This document shows, piece after piece, positions 49,399-58,909 of a stretch of 64,000 nucleotides of DNA; the stretch's first letter is position 1; each line of letters begins with the position of its first letter. The position numbers were made by a program, and so were the translations under genes. The DNA is from Youhaiella tibetensis (GTDB taxonomy: Bacteria; Pseudomonadota; Alphaproteobacteria; Rhizobiales; Devosiaceae), in assembly GCF_008000755.1 (NCBI RefSeq), contig NZ_CP041690.1:1178001-1242000 (forward strand). The letters are read 5' to 3'. A model generated the notes under the pieces. It worked only from the letters and a program-made list of their open reading frames with translations, did not search any database and had not been told where the DNA came from.

Positions 49399-50688
49399 AT
49401 GGCCACCACGGCAACCATCACGCCCATCAACACCTTCGAGCGCGTCGAAAGCCGTGTGCGGTCCTATTCGCGCAGCTTTCCCAAAGTGTTCGACCGGGCG
49501 CTGGGCGCAACCATCTACGACACCAACGGGCGGGGCTTCATCGATTTCCTCTCCGGTTGCTCCTCGCTCAACTACGGCCACAACGATCCGGACCTCAAGT
49601 CGGCACTGATCGACTACATCGCCAATGACGGGATTGCCCACGGCCTCGACATGTTCACCGACGCCAAGGAGAATTTCCTGGCGACCTTCGAGCGGCTGAT
49701 CCTGCGCCCGCGCGGCATGTCCCATCAGCTCCAGTTCACCGGTCCCACCGGCGCCAACGCCGTGGAAGCGGCCATGAAGCTTGCCCGCAAGGTCACGGGG
49801 CGCACCAACGTCATCGCCTTCACCAATGGCTTTCATGGCGTGACCCTCGGCGCGCTCGCTGCGACCGGCAACGGCAAGCACCGCGGCGGCGCCGCGATGC
49901 CGCTTTCCGGGGTGACCCGCGCCGCCTATGACGGCTACCACGGCCCCGACATCAACACCGCCGGCCTGCTGGACCGCGAGCTCAGCGATCCCTCGAGCGG
50001 CATCGATGCGCCTGCCGCCATCATCGTGGAAACGGTGCAGGGCGAAGGCGGTCTCAATGCCGCCTCGCCCGAATGGCTGCGCCAGATCCAGGCCATCGCC
50101 GCCAAGCATGGCGCCCTCTTCATCATCGATGACATCCAGGCCGGGTGCGGCCGCACGGGCGGGTTCTTCTCGTTCGATGGCATGGGCCTTTCGCCCGACA
50201 TCGTCACCATGGCCAAGTCGCTCTCGGGCATGGGCCTGCCGCTCGCCATGACGCTGATCAAGCCCCAGTACGACATCTGGAAACCGGCCGAACACAACGG
50301 CACGTTCCGTGGCAACAACCACGCCTTCGTCACCGCCGCCGCCGCGCTTGAGAAGTTCTGGGACGATGATCGCTTCGCGTCCGAAGTGAACGAAAAGGCC
50401 CGCTATCTCGGGGATCGCCTCGGCGCCATTGCCGACCAGCACGGTCTTTCCGTCAAGGGGCGCGGCATGATGGTGGGCATCGATGCCGGCTCGGGCGAGA
50501 GCGCCGCCGCCATCTGCAAGGCCTGCTTCGCCAAGGGCCTGATCATCGAGACCTCGGGCAGCTTTGACGAAGTCGTCAAGGTGCTCTGCCCCCTCACCAT
50601 TTCCCTCGAACAGCTCACCGCCGGCATCGACATCATGGAAAGCGCCTTCGACGCTGTCCTGGGGTCCCGCCGCGCGGCTGCCGAATAA
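49399..50688 (+). CDS. ectB: Diaminobutyrate-2-oxoglutarate transaminase
   Basis: A 429-residue PLP class III aminotransferase that makes L-2,4-diaminobutyrate from aspartate semialdehyde. Motifs are [19 protein letters not shown] at the N-terminus, [21 protein letters not shown] near residue 115, [10 protein letters not shown] near 212, [13 protein letters not shown] near 240 and PLP-lysine in [15 protein letters not shown] near 270. An AGGAGG site precedes the ATG at 49399. It lies 48 nt after ectA. Confidence 0.97.
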   Translation: MATTATITPINTFERVESRVRSYSRSFPKVFDRALGATIYDTNGRGFIDFLSGCSSLNYGHNDPDLKSALIDYIANDGIAHGLDMFTDAKENFLATFERLILRPRGMSHQLQFTGPTGANAVEAAMKLARKVTGRTNVIAFTNGFHGVTLGALAATGNGKHRGGAAMPLSGVTRAAYDGYHGPDINTAGLLDRELSDPSSGIDAPAAIIVETVQGEGGLNAASPEWLRQIQAIAAKHGALFIIDDIQAGCGRTGGFFSFDGMGLSPDIVTMAKSLSGMGLPLAMTLIKPQYDIWKPAEHNGTFRGNNHAFVTAAAALEKFWDDDRFASEVNEKARYLGDRLGAIADQHGLSVKGRGMMVGIDAGSGESAAAICKACFAKGLIIETSGSFDEVVKVLCPLTISLEQLTAGIDIMESAFDAVLGSRRAAAE

Positions 50689-50701
50689 GGAGATCCGAGC
50701 A

Positions 50702-51094
50702 ATGATCGTACGCGAACTCGAGTCCGCCCGCATGGGCGATCGCCTCGTCAAGGCCGAAGGCTGGGACAGCACGCGCCTGCTTCTGGCCGGAGACGACATG
50801 GGCTTCAGCTTCCACATCACCCGCATCCACGCGGGCACCAGCCACGTCTTCCACTACAAGCATCACTTCGAGAGCGTCTATTGCATCTCCGGTGAAGGCT
50901 CGATCGAGGAACTCGATACCGGCGTCGTCCACCAGATCCGTCCGGGCGTGATGTATGCGCTCAATCTCAACGACAGGCATCGCCTCTCGGCCACCAGCGA
51001 GATGGTGATGGCGTGCTGCTTCAATCCGCCGGTCACCGGCCAGGAAGTGCATCGCGAGGACGGCTCCTACGCCCCGATGCCCGCAGACGCCTGA
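50702..51094 (+). CDS. ectC: L-ectoine synthase
   Basis: A 130-residue cupin enzyme that closes N-gamma-acetyl-diaminobutyrate into ectoine. The sequence matches the family end to end: [70 protein letters not shown] and [33 protein letters not shown] site lies before the ATG, 13 nt after ectB. Confidence 0.97.
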   Translation: MIVRELESARMGDRLVKAEGWDSTRLLLAGDDMGFSFHITRIHAGTSHVFHYKHHFESVYCISGEGSIEELDTGVVHQIRPGVMYALNLNDRHRLSATSEMVMACCFNPPVTGQEVHREDGSYAPMPADA

Positions 51095-51129
51095 GCCTCT
51101 TCCCAAGACACAAACTGAAAGGCGAGAAC

Positions 51130-52059
51130 ATGACCCAGTCAGCTTTCGACACCGCCAATCATGATGATTATCCCACCCGCCTGGCCGCCGAGAAGTGGCA
51201 GGAGCGCAAGGACCCCGTGGTCTGGGGGCAGTGGACCCCGGAGGCGCCGCTGACGCGCGCCCAGACCGAGAGCTTCGAGAAGAACGGCTACCTGATCCTG
51301 CGCGACGTCTTCACCCCCGGCGAGGTCGCTGCGCTTCAGAAGGAGTCCGCCCTCCTGCGTTCGGGCGATACCGGGATCGCCGAGGACAATGTCATCACCG
51401 AGCCCGGCTCGAACGAGATCCGCACCGTCTTCCGGCTCGATGAGCAGAACGCCCTCTTCGACCGCCTGGCGCGCGATCGGCGCATCGCCGGCGCCGTGAG
51501 CTTCCTGCTCGATGACGACGTGTATCTCCATCAGTCCCGGCTCAACTACAAGCCCGGCTTCACCGGCAAGGAGTTCTACTGGCACTCCGACTTCGAGACC
51601 TGGCACGCCGAGGACGGCATGCCACGCATGCGCGCCATCTCGGCCTCGATCCTGCTCACGGACAATGACGCCCTCAACGGCCCGCTGATGCTGATGCCCG
51701 GCACGCACCGGAACTTCATCGCCTGCGCCGGTGAAACGCCCGAGGACAACCACAAAACCTCGCTCAAGAAGCAGGAGGTCGGCGTGCCGTCCCATGACGC
51801 CCTCACGCGCATGGCCAAGGAGCATGGCATCGACTACGCCTCGGGTTCGGCCGGGACCGTCGTGCTTTTTGACTGCAACACCATGCATGGCTCGAACGGC
51901 AACATCACGCCATTCCCGCGCTCGAACGCCTTCTTCGTCTACAACGCCTGGTCCAACCGGGTGGTGGAACCGTTCGCCGCCAAGGCGCCGCGACCCGCTT
52001 TCCTGAGCTCGCGTGATCCCAAGGGCCCGATCGCCATCGAGGCCGGCACGATCGGCTGA
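51130..52059 (+). CDS. ectD: Ectoine 5-hydroxylase
   Basis: A 309-residue 2-oxoglutarate/Fe(II) dioxygenase that converts ectoine to 5-hydroxyectoine. The iron site is in FYWHSDFETWHAEDGMPRMR (His and Asp near residue 155) and CNTMHGSNGN (His near residue 257). Substrate residues appear in YLHQSRLNYKPGFTG and in PLMLMPGTHRNFI. The ATG at 51130 follows a GGCGAG stretch. It lies 35 nt after ectC, so the strain should make both compounds. Confidence 0.96.
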   Translation: MTQSAFDTANHDDYPTRLAAEKWQERKDPVVWGQWTPEAPLTRAQTESFEKNGYLILRDVFTPGEVAALQKESALLRSGDTGIAEDNVITEPGSNEIRTVFRLDEQNALFDRLARDRRIAGAVSFLLDDDVYLHQSRLNYKPGFTGKEFYWHSDFETWHAEDGMPRMRAISASILLTDNDALNGPLMLMPGTHRNFIACAGETPEDNHKTSLKKQEVGVPSHDALTRMAKEHGIDYASGSAGTVVLFDCNTMHGSNGNITPFPRSNAFFVYNAWSNRVVEPFAAKAPRPAFLSSRDPKGPIAIEAGTIG

Positions 52060-52129
52060 GGCCGAGATGAGCTCCGAACGACAATCCAACCGGTTCCCGC
52101 TCCCTCGAAAGGGGGCGGACGGAGATTTC

Positions 52130-53587
52130 ATGACCATGGAAAGCCCGCTCCATACCGTCGAGAAGATCGGCGGCACTTCGATGTCCCGCACCGAGGAACT
52201 GCTCGACACCGTGCTCATCGGCGGCCGCAAGGGCGCCGATCTCTATCAGCGCATCTTCGTGGTTTCGGCCTATGCCGGAATGACCGACGACCTGCTTGAG
52301 CACAAGAAATCGGGGAAGCCCGGTGTCTACGCCCTGTTCTCCAGCGCCGAAGGCGGCTGGGTCTGGGGCGATGCGCTGACCGCCGTCGCCGACAAGATGT
52401 ACGCCCACAACGAGCGCATCTTTGCCGACGAAAGCGCCCGCCAGACCGCCAATCGCTTTGCGCGCGAGCGCGTGGAAGGGGTGCGCTCCTGCCTGATCGA
52501 CCTGTCGCGCCTGTGCTCCTTCGGGCACTTCCAGCTCGAGCAGCACCTGCTCACGGTGCGCGAAATGCTGGCTTCGCTGGGTGAAGCGCACTCGGCTTTC
52601 AACACGGCCCTGCTGCTTAACCTTCACGGCGTGCGCGCGCGCATGATCGACCTTACCGGCTGGCGCGACGAGGCCCGCTACACCCTTGATGAAGCCATCG
52701 AGCGCGGCCTGGCCGATGTCGATCTGGCCACCGAACTGCCCATCGTCACCGGCTACGCGCAATGCAGCGAGTCCCTGATGGGCACCTATGACCGCGGCTA
52801 TTCCGAAGTCACGCTGTCCCGCCTGACGGTGCTGACCAGGGCGCGCGAGGCCATCATCCACAAGGAGTTCCACCTCTCGAGCGCCGATCCGCGCCTCGTG
52901 GCTCCCGAGGCGGTGCGCGTCATCGGCGAGACCAACTACGACGTGGCCGACCAGCTCTCCAACATGGGGATGGAAGCCATCCACCCCCGCGCCGCCAAGA
53001 GCCTGCGCCAGGCCGGTATCCCGCTGCGGGTCAAGAACGCCTTCGAGCCCGAACACCCGGGCACCGTCATCCGCTCGGACCTGCCCGCCCAGTCCGCGCA
53101 GGTGGAAATCGTCACCGGCCTCAAGAACGTCTACGCCTTCGAGTTCTACGACCAGGACATGGTCGGGGTGAAAGGCTACGACTCCGAAATCCTCGAGGCA
53201 CTCAAGCGCCACAAGGTCTGGATCATCGCCAAGACCTCCAACGCCAACACCATCACCCACTACCTCAAGGGGTCGATGAAGGCGATCAAGCGCGTCGAGA
53301 ACGACCTGTCCAAGGCCTTCCCGGCCGCCGACATCACACTGCGCAAGATCGCGCTGGTCTCGGCCATCGGCCGCGATCTGGGGTCCACGCGCGTCCTCAC
53401 CCAGGCCATCCGCGCGCTGTCGGACGCGGGCATCGAGCCTCTCGGTGTCCACGACCTGCTGCGCAAGGTCGACCTGCAGGTCGTCGTCGAGCCCGATCAG
53501 TTCGAAGCCACCATCGCCGCCCTGCACAAGGGCCTCATCGAAGACTGGACCGCCGCGCCCCAGGCACGGTTGCACGCGGCAGCCTGA
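52130..53587 (+). CDS. ask: Ectoine-cluster aspartate kinase
   Basis: A 485-residue aspartokinase of the Ask_Ect group that phosphorylates aspartate to feed diaminobutyrate synthesis. The N-terminal VEKIGGTSMS is the KxGGTS nucleotide motif. SYAQCSESLMGTYDRGYSEVT-like sequence near residue 210 (seen as GYAQCSESLMGTYDRGYSE) and FHLSSADPRLV near 250 form the substrate site, with ACT-type regulatory regions C-terminally. The ATG at 52130 has GGAG 7 nt upstream and matches usual Ask_Ect N-termini; an ATG at 52067 would add 21 residues. Ask_Ect enzymes avoid normal lysine/threonine feedback. Confidence 0.94.
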   Translation: MTMESPLHTVEKIGGTSMSRTEELLDTVLIGGRKGADLYQRIFVVSAYAGMTDDLLEHKKSGKPGVYALFSSAEGGWVWGDALTAVADKMYAHNERIFADESARQTANRFARERVEGVRSCLIDLSRLCSFGHFQLEQHLLTVREMLASLGEAHSAFNTALLLNLHGVRARMIDLTGWRDEARYTLDEAIERGLADVDLATELPIVTGYAQCSESLMGTYDRGYSEVTLSRLTVLTRAREAIIHKEFHLSSADPRLVAPEAVRVIGETNYDVADQLSNMGMEAIHPRAAKSLRQAGIPLRVKNAFEPEHPGTVIRSDLPAQSAQVEIVTGLKNVYAFEFYDQDMVGVKGYDSEILEALKRHKVWIIAKTSNANTITHYLKGSMKAIKRVENDLSKAFPAADITLRKIALVSAIGRDLGSTRVLTQAIRALSDAGIEPLGVHDLLRKVDLQVVVEPDQFEATIAALHKGLIEDWTAAPQARLHAAA

Positions 53588-53660
53588 TCCATTGCCGGCT
53601 GCGGGGTTTGGGCAGCAGTCGGTTTCAACCGCCCGAAGACAAAGAAACAGGAGAACACAC

Positions 53661-54527
53661 ATGACCAAACTCGGACAAACCGCAGTCATGGCGCTGTCCG
53701 CCATCCTCGCCTCGGCCCTGGCCTCGACCGCCGTCAGCGCCGCGTCCCTCGAGGACATCAAGAAGTCCGGCTCGATCCGCATCGCCGTGGCCAACGAGAT
53801 TCCCTATGGCTACGTCGATCCCAATGGCGATGCCAAGGGTGCGGGCCCGGATGTGGCCAAGGCCATCATGGACAAGCTCGGCGTCGACAAGATCGAGTGG
53901 GTGACCACCAACTTCTCTTCGCTGATCCCCGGCCTCCAGGCCGACCGTTTCGATATGGTCGCGGCCGAAATGGCCATCCGTCCCGATCGCTGCAAGCAGG
54001 TGCTCTTCTCCGAGCCCAACAGCTCCTATGGTGAGGGCCTGCTGGTCGCCGCCGGCAATCCGAAGGGCGTCCACGCCTATTCCGATTTCGCCGACAAGCC
54101 CGATCTCAAGGTCGCCATCATGGCCGGCGCCGACCAGCTCGAAATGATGCAGAAGCTCGGCGTCTCCGAAGGCAACCTGGTGACCATCGCCGCCAATGCC
54201 GACGCCATCTCGACCGTCTCGACCGGCCGCGCCGACGCCTATGCGGCCACGGGCCTCACCGTCAGCGGGCTTGCCGGCCAGAATGACGGCGTGGAAGTGG
54301 CCGGCGATTTCGTCGACCCGGTCGTCGATGGCCAGGAGGTGCGCTCCTGGGGTGGCTTCACCTTCGCCTCGGGCAATGAGGAGTTGCGCGACGCGGTGAA
54401 CGAAGCCCTGGCCGAGTTCAAGAAGACCGACGACTGGTCCAAGATCCTGACCGGTTACGGCTTCACCCAGGCCGACGTTGACGGCTCGGGCCAGCGCACC
54501 ACCGAACAGCTCTGCACCGCCGGGTAA
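53661..54527 (+). CDS. ehuB: Ectoine/hydroxyectoine ABC binding protein
   Basis: A 288-residue periplasmic receptor of amino-acid SBP family 3. The signal peptide ends VSA-ASLEDIKKSG. The binding region reads SIRIAVANEIPYGYVDPNGDAKGAGPDV near residue 30 (in parts), FSSLIPGLQADRFDMVAAEMAIRPDRC near residue 80 and a C-terminal FTFASGNEELRDAVNEALAEFK. Identity as EhuB comes from similarity and from its place directly downstream of ectABCD-ask. A hairpin separates it from ehuC. Confidence 0.92.
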   Translation: MTKLGQTAVMALSAILASALASTAVSAASLEDIKKSGSIRIAVANEIPYGYVDPNGDAKGAGPDVAKAIMDKLGVDKIEWVTTNFSSLIPGLQADRFDMVAAEMAIRPDRCKQVLFSEPNSSYGEGLLVAAGNPKGVHAYSDFADKPDLKVAIMAGADQLEMMQKLGVSEGNLVTIAANADAISTVSTGRADAYAATGLTVSGLAGQNDGVEVAGDFVDPVVDGQEVRSWGGFTFASGNEELRDAVNEALAEFKKTDDWSKILTGYGFTQADVDGSGQRTTEQLCTAG

Positions 54528-54550
54528 TCCGGCGCCGCGGGCGAAGTTCT

Positions 54551-54574
54551 GGGCGGGTGCTCCGGCGCCCGCCC
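54551..54574 (+). other. Hairpin between ehuB and ehuC
   Basis: A 10-bp stem with one G-T pair (54551-54560 with 54565-54574) and a TCCG loop starts 23 nt after the ehuB stop. There is no T-tract. It is the third example in this window of a stem between a binding-protein gene and its membrane partners. Confidence 0.65.
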
Positions 54575-54609
54575 AATACGCGTCTCAACCACTGCGCGAA
54601 AGCTGACAC

Positions 54610-55281
54610 ATGCATTGGACTCAATATTTGCCACCCCTCATCGAGGGCGCGTGGGTAACCGTACAGCTCACCATCTACTCCACCGTCCTGGGGGCGGTGC
54701 TGGCGTTTGCGTTCGGCATCGGCAAGTTGTCCTCAAACTGGGCCATCAAGGCCGTTTCGGTCGCCTATATCGAGGTGTTCCGCGGAACGTCCCTGTTGGT
54801 GCAGTTGTTCTGGCTCTACTTCGCCCTGCCTCTGGCCGGCATGGCCATCGGGGTGGATCTGCGCCTGCCGCCGGTCGTTGCCGGCGTCCTCGCCCTGGGT
54901 CTGAACATCGGGGCTTACGGCGCCGAGGTCGTGCGGGGCGCCATCCAGTCGGTGCACCAGGACCAGCTCGAGGCCGCCCGGGCCCTCAACTTCACCCCGC
55001 GCCAGACCCTCTGGAACGTCACCATTCCCCAGGCCGTGCCCGAGATGATGCCATCCTTCGGCAACCTGGCGGTCCAGAACCTCAAGGATACGGCGCTGGT
55101 TTCCCTGATCAGCCTGGGTGATCTCACCTTCCGGGCCGAGCAGATCCGCAATTTCACCCAGGACAGCACCACCATCTACTCGATGCTGCTGGTGACCTAT
55201 TTCGGCATGGCGCTGGTGCTGACCGGCCTCATGCGCGCGCTCGAAGCCTATGTGAGCCGCTGGCGCACCGCGAGGAGCTGA
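54610..55281 (+). CDS. ehuC: Ectoine/hydroxyectoine ABC permease
   Basis: A 223-residue HisM/GlnP-type permease with five hydrophobic segments. Family features are LIEGAWVTVQLTIYSTVLGAVLAF near residue 10, YIEVFRGTSLLVQLFWLYFALP near residue 52 and the EAA loop [33 protein letters not shown] (in parts) near residue 120. It forms a heterodimer with EhuD, encoded 4 nt downstream. Confidence 0.92.
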   Translation: MHWTQYLPPLIEGAWVTVQLTIYSTVLGAVLAFAFGIGKLSSNWAIKAVSVAYIEVFRGTSLLVQLFWLYFALPLAGMAIGVDLRLPPVVAGVLALGLNIGAYGAEVVRGAIQSVHQDQLEAARALNFTPRQTLWNVTIPQAVPEMMPSFGNLAVQNLKDTALVSLISLGDLTFRAEQIRNFTQDSTTIYSMLLVTYFGMALVLTGLMRALEAYVSRWRTARS

Positions 55282-55285
55282 CACG

Positions 55286-55978
55286 ATGCTTTTTGGATAT
55301 GAATGGGACCTTTCCAGTCCACTCGCTTTTGCTATTTCCATCCTGCCCATTCTGCTCACGGGCATGGTGGTCACCATCCAGGCGACCGTGCTCGGCTTTT
55401 TCGTCGCGCTGGTTCTGGGGCTGGTCTGGGCCGTGCTCAAGGCCGCGCCTTCGCGCTTCATCGCCTGGCCGGCGCGGGTCGTCACCGAGTTCATTCGCGA
55501 TACGCCGCTGCTCGTGCAGCTCTTCTTTCTCTATTACGTGCTGCCCGAATACGGCATCGTGCTGCCCGCCTTCCTCACCGGCGCGCTGGCGCTGGGCATC
55601 CAGTACAGCGCCTATACGTCCGAGGTGTACCGCGCCGGACTCGAAGCGGTCGGCGCCGACCAGCGCGAAGCGGCGCGCGCGCTCAATTTCTCGGCCGTGC
55701 ATACCTTCACCCACGTCGTGGTCCCGCAGGCCATTCCGCGCATCGTCCCGGCCATGGGCAACTACCTGGTCTCCATCATGAAGGACGTGCCGGTGCTGTC
55801 CGTGGTGACCGTGCTCGAAATGCTCAACGTCGCCAAGATCGTGGGCGACCGCACGTTCGATTACCTGGTGCCGCTTTCCTTGGTCGGCGCCCTCTACCTC
55901 ATCATGACTCTGCTGGCCTCGGGGGGCGTGCGCCTGCTCGACACCTGGCTGCCCAAACAGGGGATACCCTTGAAATGA
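55286..55978 (+). CDS. ehuD: Ectoine/hydroxyectoine ABC permease
   Basis: A 230-residue permease of the same class as EhuC, with [24 protein letters not shown] near residue 20, [23 protein letters not shown] near residue 70 and the EAA loop [31 protein letters not shown] (in parts) near residue 130. The stop overlaps the ehuA start (ATGA). Confidence 0.92.
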   Translation: MLFGYEWDLSSPLAFAISILPILLTGMVVTIQATVLGFFVALVLGLVWAVLKAAPSRFIAWPARVVTEFIRDTPLLVQLFFLYYVLPEYGIVLPAFLTGALALGIQYSAYTSEVYRAGLEAVGADQREAARALNFSAVHTFTHVVVPQAIPRIVPAMGNYLVSIMKDVPVLSVVTVLEMLNVAKIVGDRTFDYLVPLSLVGALYLIMTLLASGGVRLLDTWLPKQGIPLK

Positions 55979-56751
55979 CCGAAGAACCGATCATCAAATT
56001 CGACAAGGTCGTCAAACGCTTCGGCGACCTGACCGTGCTCAACAAGCTCGATTTCGAGGTAAAGAAGGGCGAGAAGGTCACCATCATCGGCCCCTCGGGT
56101 TCGGGCAAGTCGACCGTGCTGCGCATCCTGATGACCCTCGAGGGCATCGATGGCGGCGTCGTCACCGTCGGCGGGGAGCCACTCTGGCACGAGCGTGCGC
56201 CCGATGGCAGCCTCGTCCCGGCCAGCGAGGCGCACCTGCACAAGATGCGCTCGCAACTGGGCATGGTCTTCCAGCAGTTCAATCTCTTCCCGCACATGAC
56301 CGTGCTGCGCAACATCACCGAGGCGCCGGTCAAGGTCCTCGGATTGTCCCGCAAGGAAGCGCGCGAGCGCGGCGAGGAACTCCTCGAACTGGTCGGCCTC
56401 GCCGACCAGGCTCAGAAATACCCGCACCAGCTTTCCGGCGGCCAGCAGCAGCGCGTCGGCATCGCCAGGGCCCTGGCCATGCGCCCCAACATCCTCCTTT
56501 TCGACGAGCCGACGTCCGCGCTCGATCCGGAGCTGGTCGGCGAAGTGCTCAATGTCATCGGCAAGCTTGCCGAGGAGCACGACCTGACCATGCTTCTGGT
56601 CACTCACGAAATGCGCTTCGCCCGGGAAATCTCCGATCGCGTCTGCTTCTTCGATCGCGGCCGCATTCGTGAGGAAGGCTCCCCCGAGGAACTCTTCACT
56701 GACCCCACCGAGGATCGCACCCGAGAGTTCCTTCAGGCCGTACTGGACTAG
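55975..56751 (+). CDS. ehuA: Ectoine/hydroxyectoine ABC ATPase
   Basis: A 258-residue ATPase energising the importer. Walker A is GPSGSGKST near residue 42, Q-loop [17 protein letters not shown] near 97, signature [16 protein letters not shown] near 153, Walker [15 protein letters not shown] and H-loop VTHEMRFA. The last gene of ehuBCDA. No eut degradation genes follow, so uptake here serves osmoprotection, at least as far as the window shows. Confidence 0.93.
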   Translation: MTEEPIIKFDKVVKRFGDLTVLNKLDFEVKKGEKVTIIGPSGSGKSTVLRILMTLEGIDGGVVTVGGEPLWHERAPDGSLVPASEAHLHKMRSQLGMVFQQFNLFPHMTVLRNITEAPVKVLGLSRKEARERGEELLELVGLADQAQKYPHQLSGGQQQRVGIARALAMRPNILLFDEPTSALDPELVGEVLNVIGKLAEEHDLTMLLVTHEMRFAREISDRVCFFDRGRIREEGSPEELFTDPTEDRTREFLQAVLD

Positions 56752-56820
56752 GCGCGCGGAACGCGCGCGCCTCTCGCTGCATTTCCCGATAGGTTCGAAG
56801 TCACAGCGAGGGGACGAACG

Positions 56821-57300
56821 ATGGCGATCGCCAAGAACACCATCTGCATCTGGTACGACAAGGAAGCCGAGGAGGCCGCGCGCTTTTATGCCGAGGTCTT
56901 CCCCGATAGCGAGGTGACGGCCGTGCGCCGCGCGCCCGGCGACAATCCCTCGGGAAAGGCCGGCGAGGTGCTCACCGTCGAGTTCACCGTCTGTGGCGTG
57001 CCCTGCATCGGCCTCAACGGCGGTCCGGCCTTCAAGCACAGCGAAGCCTTCTCCTTCCAGATCGCCACCGACGATCAGGCGGAAACCGACCGCTACTGGA
57101 ATGCCATCGTCGGTAATGGCGGGGAGGAAAGCGCCTGCGGCTGGTGCAAGGACAAGTGGGGCCTTTCCTGGCAGATCACGCCGCGCACCCTGAGCGAAGC
57201 CATGATCGCCGGTGGCGAGGAGGCCAAACGCGCCTTCGATGCCATGATGCAGATGAACAAGATCGACGTCGCCGCCATCGACGCGGCCCGTCGCGGCTAG
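56821..57300 (+). CDS. VOC/PhnB-like protein
   Basis: A 159-residue protein of the PhnB/YdcE-like glyoxalase-fold group. Motifs are CIWYDKEAEEAARFYAEVFPDSEV, FTVCGVPCIGLNGGPAFKHSEAFSFQI, ESACGWCKDKWGLSWQITPR and a C-terminal AFDAMMQMNKIDVAAID. Catalytic metal residues are not preserved, as is usual in this group. The stop overlaps that of the convergent LysR gene by 4 nt (CTAG). The function is unknown. Confidence 0.88.
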   Translation: MAIAKNTICIWYDKEAEEAARFYAEVFPDSEVTAVRRAPGDNPSGKAGEVLTVEFTVCGVPCIGLNGGPAFKHSEAFSFQIATDDQAETDRYWNAIVGNGGEESACGWCKDKWGLSWQITPRTLSEAMIAGGEEAKRAFDAMMQMNKIDVAAIDAARRG

Positions 57301-58163
57301 CCCAGCATCTCCGCCAGGAAGTCGAACACCAGCCGGATGCGGCGGCTGGTGTGCAGTTCGGCATGGGTGGCGAGCCACACCGGGATCGTGAAGGGCTCGA
57401 GCTGGGGCATGACCTGGACGATATCGTCATGCCGTTCGGCCGCCTCGCGCTGCACGACCCCGATCCCCAGGCCCTGCCGCACCATTTCGAGCGCGACCAC
57501 GAAGCTGTTGGCGCTCCAGCGGAAGTTCTCGAGCGAGAGCGGCAACCCGCGCTCGTCGCGCAGCACCGCTACCAATTCCTCCACCCTGATGAAACCGACG
57601 AAGTCCGCCCTCGCCAGATCCTCGATCCGCTCCGGCCGGCCATGCGCATCGAGATAGGAGCGTGCTGCATAAAGATGGGCCGCGCTGTCGCGGCAGCGCC
57701 GGGCGACGAGGTCGGGCTGGGCGGGACGGACGTGGCGAATGGCGATGTCGGCCTCGCGGCGCAGGATGTCGCTCAGCCCATTGGAGGCCACGACCTCAAC
57801 GCTGATGCCCGGCTCGCGCTCGTGCAATTTCCGCAGGAGCGGTGGCAGCACATAGGCGGCGACAATGTCACTGGCCGAAATCTTGACCAGGCCTTCCACC
57901 GATTGCGCCTGTCCCGACGCCATCAGCGCCAGGTCCTCCGCGGCCTGGCCCATGCGCCGGACATGGACCAGAAGCTCCCTGCCGGAGGGCGTCAGCACCA
58001 GCGAGCGGCCCACGCGGTCGAAGAGCAGGATGCCCAGGCTCGCTTCGAGCGCGCTCACCTGCCGGCTGAGCGTCGGCTGTGTCAGCTTGAGTTCGCGTGC
58101 CGCCGCCGACAGCGATCCCGCCTCGGCGGTCGCGAGGAATGCCCTGATCAGGTTCCAGTCCAT
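57297..58163 (-). CDS. LysR-family transcriptional regulator
   Basis: A 288-residue regulator. The N-terminal helix-turn-helix reads WNLIRAFLATAEAGSLSAAARELKLTQPTLSRQVSALEASLG (in parts) and is followed by a periplasmic-binding-like effector domain with LVKISASDIVAAYVLPPLL near residue 92. It is divergent from a methyltransferase gene, and a TTATGC-N6-GCATAA inverted repeat at 58173-58190 lies just upstream of its start. The inducer is unknown. Confidence 0.92.
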   Translation of the reverse strand: MDWNLIRAFLATAEAGSLSAAARELKLTQPTLSRQVSALEASLGILLFDRVGRSLVLTPSGRELLVHVRRMGQAAEDLALMASGQAQSVEGLVKISASDIVAAYVLPPLLRKLHEREPGISVEVVASNGLSDILRREADIAIRHVRPAQPDLVARRCRDSAAHLYAARSYLDAHGRPERIEDLARADFVGFIRVEELVAVLRDERGLPLSLENFRWSANSFVVALEMVRQGLGIGVVQREAAERHDDIVQVMPQLEPFTIPVWLATHAELHTSRRIRLVFDFLAEMLG

Positions 58164-58172
58164 GCCGGCTCC

Positions 58173-58190
58173 TTATGCGCCAATGCATAA
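58173..58190. promoter_or_regulatory. LysR-type inverted repeat, TTATGC-N6-GCATAA
   Basis: Perfect 6-bp arms with a 6-nt spacer, 9 nt upstream of the LysR start and 86 nt upstream of the divergent methyltransferase gene. Position and spacing suit a LysR autoregulatory site. This is inferred. Confidence 0.55.
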
Positions 58191-58276
58191 AGCTGCTGCG
58201 CTTTTCGGCAATTTAACACCGATCGGCGTATATGTAATGTCGCTCAGGTCAGCACTAAGCGGCGAGGTTTGTCAGG

Positions 58277-58909
58277 ATGGATACGGTGAGCACTGAAAGT
58301 CGGTTCTGGGACAGGCTTGCGGAGCGCTATTCGCGCCAGCCGGTTGCCGACGAGGCGGCCTATCAGCACAAGCTGCGCATCACGCGCGGCTTTCTCAAGC
58401 CCGACATGCAACTGCTCGAATTCGGCTGCGGTACCGGCAGCACGGCGCTCGTCCATGCAACCCATGTCGCCCATATCCGCGCCATCGATTTCTCCGAGAA
58501 GATGGTCGCCATCGCCCGCGGCAAGGCGGCGGAGGCGGGCATCGCCAACGTCACCTTCGAGCAGGCCGATATCGCCAGCCTCGATGTGCCCGACGCCACC
58601 TACGACATGGTGCTGGGCCTGAGCATCCTCCATCTCCTCCACGACAAGCAGGCGGTGATCGACAAGGTCGCGCGCATGCTCAAGCCCGGCGGTCTTTTCA
58701 TCAGCAGCACGGCGTGCCTCGGCGACACCATGGCGGTGTTCAAGTACCTGGCCCCGCTCGGCAAGGCCCTGCGCCTGCTTCCGCAACTCGATGTCATGAC
58801 CACCGCCGAGTTACGGCGCGGCATGGAGCAGGGCGGCTTTGTCATCGACCAGCTCTGGCAACCCAAGCGCGGCGCCGCCGTCTTCATCGTCGCCCGTAAG
58901 CCCGACTAA
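58277..58909 (+). CDS. SAM-dependent class I methyltransferase
   Basis: A 210-residue methyltransferase. Motif I is QLLEFGCGTGSTALVHA near residue 40, followed by the acidic end of strand 2 (IRAIDFSEKMVAIARGKA) and LDVPDATYDMVLGLSILHLLHDK near residue 105. The C-terminal half resembles UbiE/Methyltransf_11 relatives (RMLKPGGLFISSTACLGD). The substrate is unknown. It may be the target of the divergent LysR regulator. Confidence 0.88.
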   Translation: MDTVSTESRFWDRLAERYSRQPVADEAAYQHKLRITRGFLKPDMQLLEFGCGTGSTALVHATHVAHIRAIDFSEKMVAIARGKAAEAGIANVTFEQADIASLDVPDATYDMVLGLSILHLLHDKQAVIDKVARMLKPGGLFISSTACLGDTMAVFKYLAPLGKALRLLPQLDVMTTAELRRGMEQGGFVIDQLWQPKRGAAVFIVARKPD

